In this document: piece after piece, positions 42,291-52,329 of the stretch
Layout of the letters: each line of letters begins with the position of its first letter
Position numbering within the stretch: position 1 is the first letter of the stretch
Assembly: GCA_015680685.1 (NCBI GenBank)
Contig: MNCI01012647.1
Coordinates: 70,269 to 134,268, forward strand
From: Gnetum montanum
Lineage: Eukaryota > Streptophyta > Gnetopsida > Gnetales > Gnetaceae
Direction: 5' to 3'
DNA: 64,000 bases
Made by a program: the position numbers and the translations under genes
Notes under the pieces: generated by a model
What the model saw: only the letters and a program-made list of their open reading frames with translations
Databases searched by the model: none
What the model was told of the DNA's origin: nothing

Positions 42291-42439
42291 AAAAATTCAA
42301 TCTCATGAAAATGTCTCCCTTTCAACCTTATCTAGTTTAGAAATAATGCTTTGGCATAGACACCTTCGTTACCCTAGTTTTTTTTTATCCCAAATCTTTG
42401 TATCCAACTTTATTTATCAATAAAAATCCTTTAGATTTC

Positions 42440-43270
42440 TAGTTTGAACATTGTATTGGTGAAAAAAAAAACTAGAAAAAATTATCCTTCTCATACATAT
42501 CAAGTGTCAAATCCATTTCATCTTATACCCAATGACATATGGGGTCTCGCTCGTCAATCCACTCTTACAGGTTCTAAGTGATTTTTCACATTTATTGATG
42601 ATCATACAAGGGGGTGTTGGGTTTATCTCATGAGAGAAAAATAAGAAACTAAATCCATTATTAAATAATTTCACTAACGTATCTCAAATGATACCTATCC
42701 TCATGTCTATATTCTTAACTCTCTTTCTCCTAGAGTGTTTGGTTGCATTACATATGTCTATAATCATCATCCACAAAAGAGTAAACCTAATCCCAAATCC
42801 TTTAAGTTTGTCTTTACTGGCTACTCTCCATCTCAAAAGGGATACAAATGCTTTCACCTCCTTTCTAGAAAATTCTTTATCTCTTATGATGTAACTTTTT
42901 TGGAAGATCCAATGTTTTATCTCAATAGTTCTCTTTATGGGGAGATGATGAGTGAAGATGACCATTGTGATCCCTCTATCTCACTTCCTATATCTATTCT
43001 GTTTGAGTCTCATTTTTCATTCAAGTCTCCACCTCCAAGCAAGCTAGACAATCCTCATACTGAACAAATCCCTTCAAATCAATGTGATCACGAATTGAAT
43101 CAAGGGGGAGAATCAAGAATCTCCAAACCAATTATGGTTTATTCAAGGAGACTAAAGACTCCCCACATTGTGCAACTATTTGAACCAAGGGAGGATCCTG
43201 AAATCATGGAAGAAGGTATGGTGTTATATGATGATGTGGATCTTCCTATTACTCTCAGGAAAGGTGTTTG
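42440..43270 (+). pseudogene. Copia integrase, internally deleted
   Basis: Scattered integrase core remnants at 42350-42680 are followed by the C-terminal part at 42735-43271: VFGCITYVYNHHPQKSKPNP, KFVFTGYSPSQKGYKCFHLL and FISYDVTFLED. The linker then runs to SKPIMVYSRRL. The integrase core is mostly lost between about 42400 and 42735. Confidence 0.75.
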
Positions 43271-43309
43271 AACTTGTACTTAACATCCCATCTTTCAGCA
43301 GCTAACCTA

Positions 43310-44260
43310 CTCAAATTTGTCTCATCATTACAAGGCATTTGTTACTAGCCTCGATAGTGTGGAGATTCCAAAAGATATTTAGAGAGCCCTTCAGAATCTA
43401 AAATGGAGAGTATTTGTTGAAGAAAAGATAAGAGCACTTTGAGAGAATGGAACATGGGAGGTAGTTGATCTTCGTAGTGGGAAGAAAGTTGTTGGTTGCA
43501 AGTGGATATTCACAGTGAAGTTTAGGCCTAATGGGGAGAGAGAGAGGTATAAAGCTCACTTGGTTGCTCAAGGATGCACATAGACTTATGGTATTAACTA
43601 TGAAGAAATATTTTTTTCCTATTGTTAAGATGAACTCAATCAAGGTATTGTTGTCACTTACTATAAATCTTGAATGGGATCTTTACCAAATGAATGTAAA
43701 GAATGCTTTTTTAAATGGAAATTTGGAGGAGGAAGTGTTTATGAAGATGCCACCAAGATTTGAGATGGGAAGCAACAAAGTGCGCAAGATTAAGAAGTCT
43801 TTGTATGGTTTGAAATAGTCTTTTAGAGCTTGGTTCACAAGATTTAGCCCAGCATTGTAGAGTTTTGGATACACCCAAGGGCAGGCCGATCATACAATCT
43901 TCACTAAGCAATCATCAAGTGGAAAGAAGTCCATTCTCATTGTGTATGTCGATGATATCATGATTACTAGTGATGAACACTTAGAGATTTTAGAGTTGAA
44001 GACTAAACTAAAGCACAAATTTCAAGTCAAGGACCTTGGGATCTTGAGGTATTTTCTTGGTATGGAGATTGTTAGAAGCAAACAAGGGATCTTTGTTACC
44101 CAAAGAAAGTATGTTCTTGATTTGCTTAAGGAGATAAGAAAAATAGGTTGTAAACCAGCTAGCACACCATTGGAAAGGAATTGGAAACAAAAGATTATAG
44201 ATAATGATTTCCTAGTTGACCATGAGCAGTATCAATGTTTGGTAGGAAAACTAATATAGC
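43310..44260 (+). pseudogene. Copia reverse transcriptase
   Basis: Reads ENGTWEVVDLRSGKKVVGCK then WIFTVKF, ERYKAHLVAQGCT, QMNVKNAFLNGNLEEEVFMK, KIKKSLYGLK, ILIVYVDDIMITSDEHLEIL (intact YVDD) and DLGILRYFLGMEIV. A stop at about 43819 and a frame change near 43610 break it. Confidence 0.86.
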
Positions 44261-44794
44261 TTTGACTTACTAGACTTGACATTGCCTATAGTGTGAGTGT
44301 GATTAGTCAATTTATGCATGCACCTATAAATCAACATCTAGGGGCAGTTAGTCATGTACTGAGATATCTAAAGGGATCTCTTGGCAAGGGACTCTTATTT
44401 AAGGAAGGTGAATCTCAAGAGGTGGAAGGCTTTGTTGATGCAAATTGGGCTAGATTAGTGGTGGATAGCAAATCCACAACTGGATACTATGTGAAATTAT
44501 GGAAAAATCTTGTGATATGGAGGAGTAAGAAATAGTCAATTGTAGCATGGAGCAACATTGAAGTAGAGTGCCAAGCAATTGCTCAAGGAGTGTATGAGCT
44601 TATTTGGATTGAGAGACTTCTAAAGGATCTAAAAATTTCATTCTCAGGTCCTATGAAGCTCTACAGTGATAGTAAATCAACAATAAGCATTTTCCACAAC
44701 CCAGTTCAACATGATCAAATGAAGCATGTTAGAATAGATAGAAGCTTTATCAAGCATGAGATTGACTTGGGAGCAATCAGCCTAGCTTACATTC
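44260..44794 (+). pseudogene. Copia RNase H, 5' portion
   Basis: Reads TRLDIAYSVSVISQFMHAPI, HVLRYLKGSLGKGLLF, VEGFVDANWARLVVDSKSTT then GYYV, VECQAIAQGVYELIWIERLL, and KLYSDSKSTISIFHNPVQHD. It ends at LAYI, where E2 enters. The D-E-D acidic positions are recognisable. The tail resumes at 47487. Confidence 0.84.
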
Positions 44795-45099
44795 TGTTGG
44801 CACATTTGGCCATTCCATGGAACAGTAAGACTCCTGATTTGAAAACTAAACTCATGGGTTTAATTTTGGTAAGCCTCTTGCTTCATTTTCAATAACTTAT
44901 AAAAGTCAAGTCATGCTTCTAACCTTATGTATTCAAAGGTTGTTGGCATATCAAAGTTTAATTGCCCGGTTGTTAAGACTTTGTGGTATGGTTTTAAATC
45001 AAAGTTTGAATGAGATTGTTATGGGTGTAATTTTGGGGCAAAGATTGGCTTGTGGATATTCCAAATATTAGCAAAAATCTGCTGCCGGTGGTCAAATAG

Positions 45100-45800
45100 A
45101 TTTTAGTGGAAACGTTGGAATACCATTCTGGAAAATATTTCAACGCGATTTTGGCACAGTCGTTGAGAATGGTTATGAAAAATGCCAAAACCCTCACTCA
45201 CGTAGTTGCTGGCAACACAAGTGGAACCCAGAAAACCTGGATTTGTGCCCTGAAACCCTTGTTGCTGCTGGAGAGAACCTGTGCTGAAGACCATCCGTTT
45301 GCCTTGAGCGCCGTTGCTGTTGCCATCAACGCCACTGCAGTTGCTGTTGCCATCAACGCCGCTGTAGTTGCCGTCACAAGCGCTGTTGCTGGAGACGAAC
45401 AGGCCGTTGCTGTTGGTCTACGCGCCTGTCTGAGCGCTGTTCTGAGCGCGAGCCGACATGCCAAGAGAAGCAGAGTCGATGCCAGCGCTTGCAGCAGGGC
45501 GGGTGGAGGAACAGCGGCGGGAGAGAAACGAGCGGTGGGCAGATGAACAGTGGCACCAACACAACACGCGACTGCTACAATTAGAGGACCCTGCCGATGT
45601 CTGCCACATGTAAAAAAAATTCTTCTCTGCCTGGCCGCGGCTGCGATCTGGTACTGCTGAGTCTGGAGTGAGTCCCCCACCGATGCACTGATCTTCAGGG
45701 TTTCTAATGCCGAAACCCTCAAATCTGAACCTGTGTGCATTTGCAAAAATGATCCCACGTAAAGGTCTGGCTGTGAGTACACTGCAAAAATCCATGGGCA
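45100..45800 (+). other. GC-rich cargo of E2, unidentified
   Basis: Much richer in G+C than its surroundings. It contains a ~30-bp tandem repeat (gttgctgttgccatcaacgc at about 45311 and 45341). Long open stretches exist on both strands but are alanine-rich and not recognised. The direction of any former gene cannot be decided. Confidence 0.4.
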
Positions 45801-45845
45801 GAGAACAAAGGGCAGAAAAAAAAGGTTGCAAAGAAGTTAGATCCA

Positions 45846-46139
45846 ATGGCAGTCGCGTTTTTAGCTCGTCCCTGTAACTTCCAAGAATTTGTGCAAGTTA
45901 CTTCCTTGCCAAATAGGGTTCTTCTTCCAAAGGACTTATTTCAAATTTTTAGGCGGTATGTCGTTCACTCCTCCTGCAACCTACCTTCCAAAACAGTAGC
46001 CATGTCCAACGCCGATGCATTCGGTATTGCATACCAATCTGGTGAATGCGGCAACAAAGACACAAAGCCATATCAAGACAGGTGTCCGGAGATATTTTGG
46101 GCTGATGCTGGTAAACCGGAGTTGCAATTTATCAAATAA
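45846..46139 (+). pseudogene. Unidentified gene fragment in E2 (97 codons)
   Basis: An open frame starting MAVAFLARPCNFQEF with a basic, serine-containing N-terminal half (DLFQIFRRYVVHSSCNLPSK), like an organelle-targeting peptide, and an acidic second half (YQDRCPEIFWADAGKPELQF). Its composition is host-gene-like and unlike the AT-rich transposon background. I do not recognise the family. It could be a captured first exon or an artefact of GC-rich sequence. Confidence 0.35.
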
Positions 46140-46360
46140 AATTTTAAATAATCACAATACCATATACACTAAGTGTGAAGCCCATATACACTAAGTGTGA
46201 AGCCCCGGTTATAAACTTACTTTTTTTTTAATTTAATTATCCCAAGACTTCAAAACGTTATTGTTTTTAAATATTATTATATAAGTTACTACCTACAAAA
46301 TATTTGTAATATTAATGTTAAAATGTTTATAAAATTTTAAACATTTGTAGTATGTATTAA

Positions 46361-47481
46361 TGTTGGCATGAAATTCTCCTAATTTTATGCATAACTTCCT
46401 AACTCCCTAACTACATAACTTTCTCCTAGCTTGTTGGGCAAGGAATCTTCTAATTGGTTAGTCCAATTACTTGGGAGAAAAGTTAGGTGAGATATTTTTG
46501 AGATATTTTTGNNNNNNNNNNNNNNNNNNNNNNNNNNNNNNNNNNNNNNNNNNNNNNNNNNNNNNNNNNNNNNNNNNNNNNNNNNNNNNNNNNNNNNNNN
46601 NNNNNNNNNNNNNNNNNNNNNNNNNNNNNNNNNNNNNNNNNNNNNNNNNNNNNNNNNNNNNNNNNNNNNNNNNNNNNNNNNNNNNNNNNNNNNNNNNNNN
46701 NNNNNNNNNNNNNNNNNNNNNNNNNNNNNNNNNNNNNNNNNNNNNNNNNNNNNNNNNNNNNNNNNNNNNNNNNNNNNNNNNNNNNNNNNNNNNNNNNNNN
46801 NNNNNNNNNNNNNNNNNNNNNNNNNNNNNNNNNNNNNNNNNNNNNNNNNNNNNNNNNNNNNNNNNNNNNNNNNNNNNNNNNNNNNNNNNNNNNNNNNNNN
46901 NNNNNNNNNNNNNNNNNNNNNNNNNNNNNNNNNNNNNNNNNNNNNNNNNNNNNNNNNNNNNNNNNNNNNNNNNNNNNNNNNNNNNNNNNNNNNNNNNNNN
47001 NNNNNNNNNNNNNNNNNNNNNNNNNNNNNNNNNNNNNNNNNNNNNNNNNNNNNNNNNNNNNNNNNNNNNNNNNNNNNNNNNNNNNNNNNNNNNNNNNNNN
47101 NNNNNNNNNNNNNNNNNNNNNNNNNNNNNNNNNNNNNNNNNNNNNNNNNNNNNNNNNNNNNNNNNNNNNNNNNNNNNNNNNNNNNNNNNNNNNNNNNNNN
47201 NNNNNNNNNNNNNNNNNNNNNNNNNNNNNNNNNNNNNNNNNNNNNNNNNNNNNNNNNNNNNNNNNNNNNNNNNNNNNNNNNNNNNNNNNNNNNNNNNNNN
47301 NNNNNNNNNNNNNNNNNNNNNNNNNNNNNNNNNNNNNNNNNNNNNNNNNNNNNNNNNNNNNNNNNNNNNNNNNNNNNNNNNNNNNNNNNNNNNNNNNNNN
47401 NNNNNNNNNNNNNNNNNNNNNNNNNNNNNNNNNNNNNNNGAGGACACTCGTTGGCGGTCGCATCCCAAACGGTCGCCAACA
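46361..47481 (+). repeat. Right module of E2 (LTR-like)
   Basis: It begins TGTTGGCATGAAATTC at 46361 and ends CCAACA at 47481, so it has TG...CA ends of its own. 46417-46500 matches the E1 right module. 46512-47439 is an assembly gap. It may be a single LTR; its first bases share TGTTGGCA and an ATTTTATG word with the element's left end. Confidence 0.55.
46512..47439. other. Assembly gap (928 N) inside E2
   Basis: Undetermined bases covering most of the right module of E2. Confidence 0.98.
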
Positions 47482-47486
47482 CATTC

Positions 47487-47591
47487 CTACCAAGGATCAA
47501 GAGGTCAATATCCTCACTAAAGCATTATCAAAACTAGGTTTTGAGTCTTTAGTTTGCAAGTTGGAAATGATAGATATATATTCCCTAGCTT
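47487..47591 (+). pseudogene. Copia RNase H, 3' tail
   Basis: Reads TKDQEVNILTKALSKLGFES then LVCKLEMIDIYSLA, the usual copia C-terminal ending (xQxADILTKxL...LxxKLGMxDI), followed by the purine tract. Confidence 0.85.
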
Positions 47592-47600
47592 GAGGGGGAG
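47592..47600 (+). other. Copia polypurine tract
   Basis: GAGGGGGAG lies immediately before the 3' LTR. Confidence 0.85.
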
Positions 47601-47855
47601 TGTTGGAAAGGCTGAGTAAATTCCTGATTTTGTGGATTGAGTAAATTTTTGATTTTGTGGAATTAATTACAGTTTTTGTGGATTTTGTTTTCTTTGATTT
47701 ATAGCTTTCATTTTTATCATTTCTGATTTCTAGGGGATTGGTTTTCTTTTTAGTTTGTTTCTTGAAATACGAAATAAGGCTGGTCTATAAATCATTGTAT
47801 GCAATCTTTCATAAACTTCAATAAAGAGAACTATTTCATTTCATCTCTTTATTCA
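47601..47855 (+). repeat. Copia 3' LTR
   Basis: 255 bp, TGTTGG...TTCA, with AATAAA (poly(A) signal) in ttcaataaagagaac near its end. It is followed by target duplication ATGAT. Confidence 0.9.
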
Positions 47856-47860
47856 ATGAT

Positions 47861-48790
47861 CAATTTCATATCATCTTGTATATCCTAAATACTTACACAA
47901 TCGTCATTATTTTTGTATATATTCATATTCATTCATAAGTTCAACAATTTTGATCAAGCATCTCCTAAAAGTTTAATTAACTTACCTTGTTGAAACTCCT
48001 TCTTTTACATACTTTTGATGATAAATTCTTATATTATAAGCATCATATATGATTGAGAATTGTTTGGATCATCTTTAAACCTTATAGACTTTTTATTTTA
48101 TTCATTTTTTCATTAAAACTTACAAAAATTTGGAAACTTTCAACAATGATATCATAGATGTGATATATGAGCCCTTGTGATATCACATCCACAATGTTGT
48201 ATCTAGGATATATCACTTATACAAATCTATATATATGCACAGTTCATTAGGAAAATTTTTCATTTTCTCATTTCACACATAGGGAGTACATGATATGTGT
48301 TTAACTTCCAAACCTTCAGAGCTCAATATCTTTCTCACTGCATGTTTAATTTTCATCATTCTTATTTTCTTTTTCTCATGAAGTGACCAACTCAGTTATG
48401 GGGGAGAGAATTACATGTAGTTTTTTTTTGTGAACTACACCAAATGTTTCTAGTGCCTAGAAGAAAATAGTAATGGTAAGAATAATAAAGACAATAACAT
48501 TTGATCCAACATAAGTCAATAAACTTAATGTTTCTTTCCAAATAATAATTAAAATATGTTTTACATAATAAATCAAAGATTATGATGGACTATTCAAGAT
48601 TTTCTTCTAATCACTAAAAATATTTAATAAAGAGTTTTATTTAAATGATAGATATCTCTAGCTTTACAATCCAAATTGAAAATAAAGTTGATAATGAATA
48701 ATGACATTGATTAAAACCTAAAATTTGATAAAAGATTATGAACCATTAGAAAATTTTCTAAAATAATTAGATAATCTTAAAAATTATTTA
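47861..48790. other. AT-rich flank; possible decayed LTR at 48120-48500
   Basis: The segment with gatatcacatcc, ggatatatcac and tctatatatatgc near 48175-48240 is faintly like the TATA region of the LTRs at 55.1 and 58.4 kb. Otherwise nothing is recognised. Confidence 0.3.
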
Positions 48791-50970
48791 TGATTGTAAA
48801 TGCCACCAAAAGACCTAAAGCTAAAGGGCCATCACAACTAAGGGAGAAAAGACCTAGAGGAAGAGATAGAGGACATGGTGTAGAACAAACTCCTCTAACA
48901 AACTAAGAGGAATATTCGTATAACATCTATTAGTCCACACCTAAAATAGGGTAATTCATGGAGGCAAAAGTTGATGCACTACCAGCTCCTGAATAAGGAT
49001 AATACCTTACACTATTTACTAAATGTCTATAGGCTATTTAGAAGAAGTCCATCATGTCCACTATCATAGTGAAACTTAATTTTAAACCCTTCATGGGGTT
49101 TGGCCCATGGAGGTCCATGAGCAACTGTAAGCCTCTCCCTTATAGCCAACCATCTCAACCAATGGTGAATGGTACTTGGAAGAAGTTTATGAATTTTAAT
49201 AAAAATAAACAGGATGATGCCACTGTGAAAGTTGAGGAAGTCATAGTGTCGTACTCTATAGAAGTAATTACAAAGGCATTGAATATACCAAATGTTAGGG
49301 CCAACATAGCTCAAATGTCCATAAGGTCTAACATAGATGAAATAAATCTATGACTAAAGAGAAAATATGAAATCGTTGAAAAGGAGTATAGTAGATTATT
49401 TACTATTAAGAATATTTACTTTAAGATTGGGACATAAAACATATTCCGAATAAAGAGGCTTAATTAGATTTCAACCTATGCTACTAGAGGAAGTGCTATT
49501 TTAATGGGAAAATTCCAAGCTAACATCACTCATATGCTATTCCTAGAGATATGGAAAATGTTCAAGGAGAAGAAGATAGAAAAACATACTTTGCCATTTC
49601 CTTGTCTTATTAGGAAAATATGTTAACAAGCTAGAATTTTAGCGTACAATAATGATGTTCTTTGTAAGGTCCAAAATGCATCATACATTGAAATCTCCAA
49701 GCTAGTACCATCCAAGAGAGATCAAGTAGATAAACTAATAGGCATTAAGGCTATAGAAGATTTCACATTAGCAACAAACATTCTAGCTGTAGGAATAGAA
49801 TAAGAGGAATAAGTAGATCAACTCCAATAGTAGAAAGAGTAGAATAAAGTACCCCACTATCATAACAAGTTTATAGACCCTCAATGAGCCATCTACCACA
49901 AATAATAGAGACAATAATTTGGGGCAGTAGGGAGGTGTTAGGCATGTATAGAATTAGAGATAACTCCAACAGACCTGCCATATCCATATGACCTACAAGT
50001 GGTCAAGTCTCTTTATAGGAAGGAGATGATGATGATTAGGGATAACAAATCTTAAATTATGTTCTTTTCAATGATTTCATATTTTCTCTTTAGTCATAGA
50101 TTAGGGAGGTGTCACATTCTTCCAATATGTTCTCTTAATTAGAGTGTAGTCTCTAAATTACATAGAGAGGTAAAAGAACATATTGGAAGAGAGCATCTAT
50201 AAGCTTCAAGAGTATTTTACCAAAGTTAATCTTGATATAATACAATTGACTCATGAGAATAGAACATTATCAATGAAATAAGTACATATAGTATGAAAAA
50301 AAATTAGCAGTTGAAATCAACACATGTTAAAATGATATCAATAGGCATAAAAGGTTGAAAGAGAACTTCAAAGATTAAGTAGGCATGTATAAGTAACTCA
50401 TTGAAAAGGAAATCCAAATGGCCAAAGCCAGAATCAGTTTCATCATAGAATAGACACTTTATTGACAACCCATCCTAGATAGTCTTGCCCATATTCATCA
50501 ATCTCAGATAAAGAATAAAGACCTAAATATTTAGGACCTAATAGAATACATGTGGTTAGAAAATCTTTGATATGCTAACTTGGCCATGTTTATAATAGGT
50601 AGATCAAAAATAGAACTTGAGCAAAAAGTGGCTATAGTATAGTTATGCATAAAAAAGTTTTTACAAATAGGAAAGATGCATAGCAAAAGCTTCACATGGC
50701 TAACTACAAACTATAAGTAGTCAAGGCTAGGTACTAGGATCAAAAAGATGTTGCAAAAAACTTGGCTAGAAGAATGATAGGTTATCAAGAGTTGAAGAAA
50801 ATGGCTAGAGCTTTTGAAGAAGAAAGGACATAGTTTACAACATGGTAATAAGATGTTTCTACAACTATCATATCCTTAGGAAGTATGACTCCTACTAACA
50901 TCACTAAATTTGCATGGATGGCACATGATCCTAGATCAGAGGAAGAAAAGCTTAGAAAGTTACTAAATTG
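48790..50970 (+). pseudogene. Retrotransposon-associated reading region (plant transposon-protein-like)
   Basis: Begins with a basic stretch (EKRPRGRDRGHG). 49054-49353 reads KKFMNFNKNKQ then VKVEEVIVSYSIEVITKALN and IPNV, and about 49500-49620 reads ANITHMLFLEIWKMF and TLPFPCLIRKIC. This resembles the 'putative plant transposon protein' domain (V.V.G..V..S...I...L.LP ... LPFPSLIT.LC..A.V) found with Athila/gypsy elements. A charged, possibly coiled-coil stretch follows to 50960. Many stops are present. Domain naming is from memory. Confidence 0.4.
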
Positions 50971-51239
50971 ATATTAATTTCAAAATCTAGATGATAAAGG
51001 AAAAAGGCTAAGGGAGGAACCACCACCACTTGGAACTTGAAGGTTAACTACATCAAGCTTTGTTTTGTCTTTGTCATATGTGTTAATCATGTGTTGCATG
51101 ATAAGTTTGTAATACCACTTGAACCATGATGCAACATTCATAGTAGAGTCAATAATGTATATATGTGTCATAATGTTAAAGTCTATGTAGCTCCACAAGT
51201 TTGTAAGGAACTCTATCCTCCTTTTGTTTAAACTCAAGG

Positions 51240-51850
51240 ACTAGTTTTCAGTTAGTCATGGAGGTATGATGAAAAAATTTATGCTACAAGCTATGATATC
51301 TTACCTATAGTATCATAGTTACAATATTATAGTACATACATAATCATAGATATGATATGGTCAAGCCTATAAATATCAACCCATCATTGTGTTGAAATCA
51401 AATGTTTATCCAACACTTAGTAAAATTCTTACATTTATTTTCTTAAAGTTAGAGTTAGTGTAAATGCCGAGAGTGTGGTAAATTATAGTTGTGAAGAATC
51501 TTTATTTGAGTCTATTATTCCTATATCTAATTTATGAATGAAATTAAAGATTAAGATTTTTTTCATCATTGTAGCATATCACTTGGCATAGATTTACTTT
51601 CCATAATGTTTACTTTTATTATGTCATTTATGTTTCCTAAGATATTTACTATTACAATGTTCATTAGGAAGGTGGAATAAGTACGATTGGTTTTGGGCAT
51701 AAAGTGTAATTATTTGGAACCCAATAGCAACTTTTCTTTATTCTCTTAGTAGTAAAGTTACTTGATAATTCTAGTAATAGTAACATCAGCCAAAGATGTG
51801 TATAGAAAACCAAGTATGGATGCGTATCACCATAGGATAAAATAGATTTA
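51240..51850 (+). repeat. Athila-like LTR remnant 1
   Basis: Shares an ordered set of words with 55.0-55.56 and 58.3-58.8 kb: cctataaatat (TATA), gaatctttatttgag, a poly(A)-type aaattaaag, ggtggaataagtacgattgg and gataattctagtaatag. Heavily diverged; the ends are not defined. Confidence 0.5.
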
Positions 51851-52329
51851 CATTTCCATCATACTTAGAGATTATATTTATTTCCATCATATTTACACTT
51901 AGAATTATTAAGGGCTAATCAACATCAGCTCATCATATATCTCAATAAGAGTTAAATAATATGTTTTGCACTTTGTTAACTCTCAGTGAGAAGATAATGA
52001 TCATGAATATAATATCAACTTGCTAGTGTACTTCTATTATCTATCCATAGATTATGATTTGGTTACACATGAGTACTTATGACTTGTATGGTTGAGTGTT
52101 CAAATACCCAACAACTCATTAGTTGCAAAGCTAGAAAAGGCAAGTAACAAAGATAAGTAAAGTAGAATAAGAAGGGACTTAACCATTCCTTCTATTTAAG
52201 TCTAAGCCTAACTATGGTGGCAGTGTTGAATTACTTCTAAGGGATAAATGCTTAACGAAGATAACTCCATGAAATACTTAAAGCATGATCCAAATATACT
52301 TATTCATTTTTATTTATCTTATTTACAAA
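51851..52329. other. Interval, nothing recognised
   Basis: AT-rich leader-like sequence between the LTR remnant and the inverted repeat. Confidence 0.4.

Larger units (their letters stand above)
44795..47481 (+). mobile_element. Gene-carrying element E2 with 5-bp target duplication
   Basis: It starts TGTTGGCACATTTGGCC at 44795 and ends CGGTCGCCAACA at 47481, flanked by CATTC at 44790-44794 and 47482-47486. Removing it and one CATTC rejoins the copia RNase H tail (LAYI to PTKDQEVNILTKALSKLGFE), so the ends are secure. The left ~35 bp match E1 and E3; the right module matches E1. The interior between them is unrelated to E1: an AT-rich stretch, then a GC-rich gene-like block (45100-46140). Confidence 0.88.
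41517..47855 (+). mobile_element. Ty1/copia retrotransposon with TSD, gag deleted, E2 nested
   Basis: LTRs lie at 41517-41772 and 47601-47855, with a perfect 5-bp duplication ATGAT at 41512-41516 and 47856-47860. A primer-binding site follows the 5' LTR and a purine tract precedes the 3' LTR. Internal order is protease, integrase remnant, RT, RNase H, as in copia. No gag is found between the primer-binding site and protease, and part of integrase is missing. Without E2 the element is about 3.65 kb against a usual ~5 kb. Element E2 is inserted in the RNase H tail. Confidence 0.9.

Noticed and set aside
45198-45846. Minus-strand GC-rich open frames (194 and 142 codons)
   Set aside because: Alanine- and arginine-rich composition follows from GC-rich repeats; no domain, and the plus strand is equally open.
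46385-47537. Long open frames on both strands across 46385-47537
   Set aside because: They consist almost wholly of undetermined bases in the assembly gap; no coding evidence exists.
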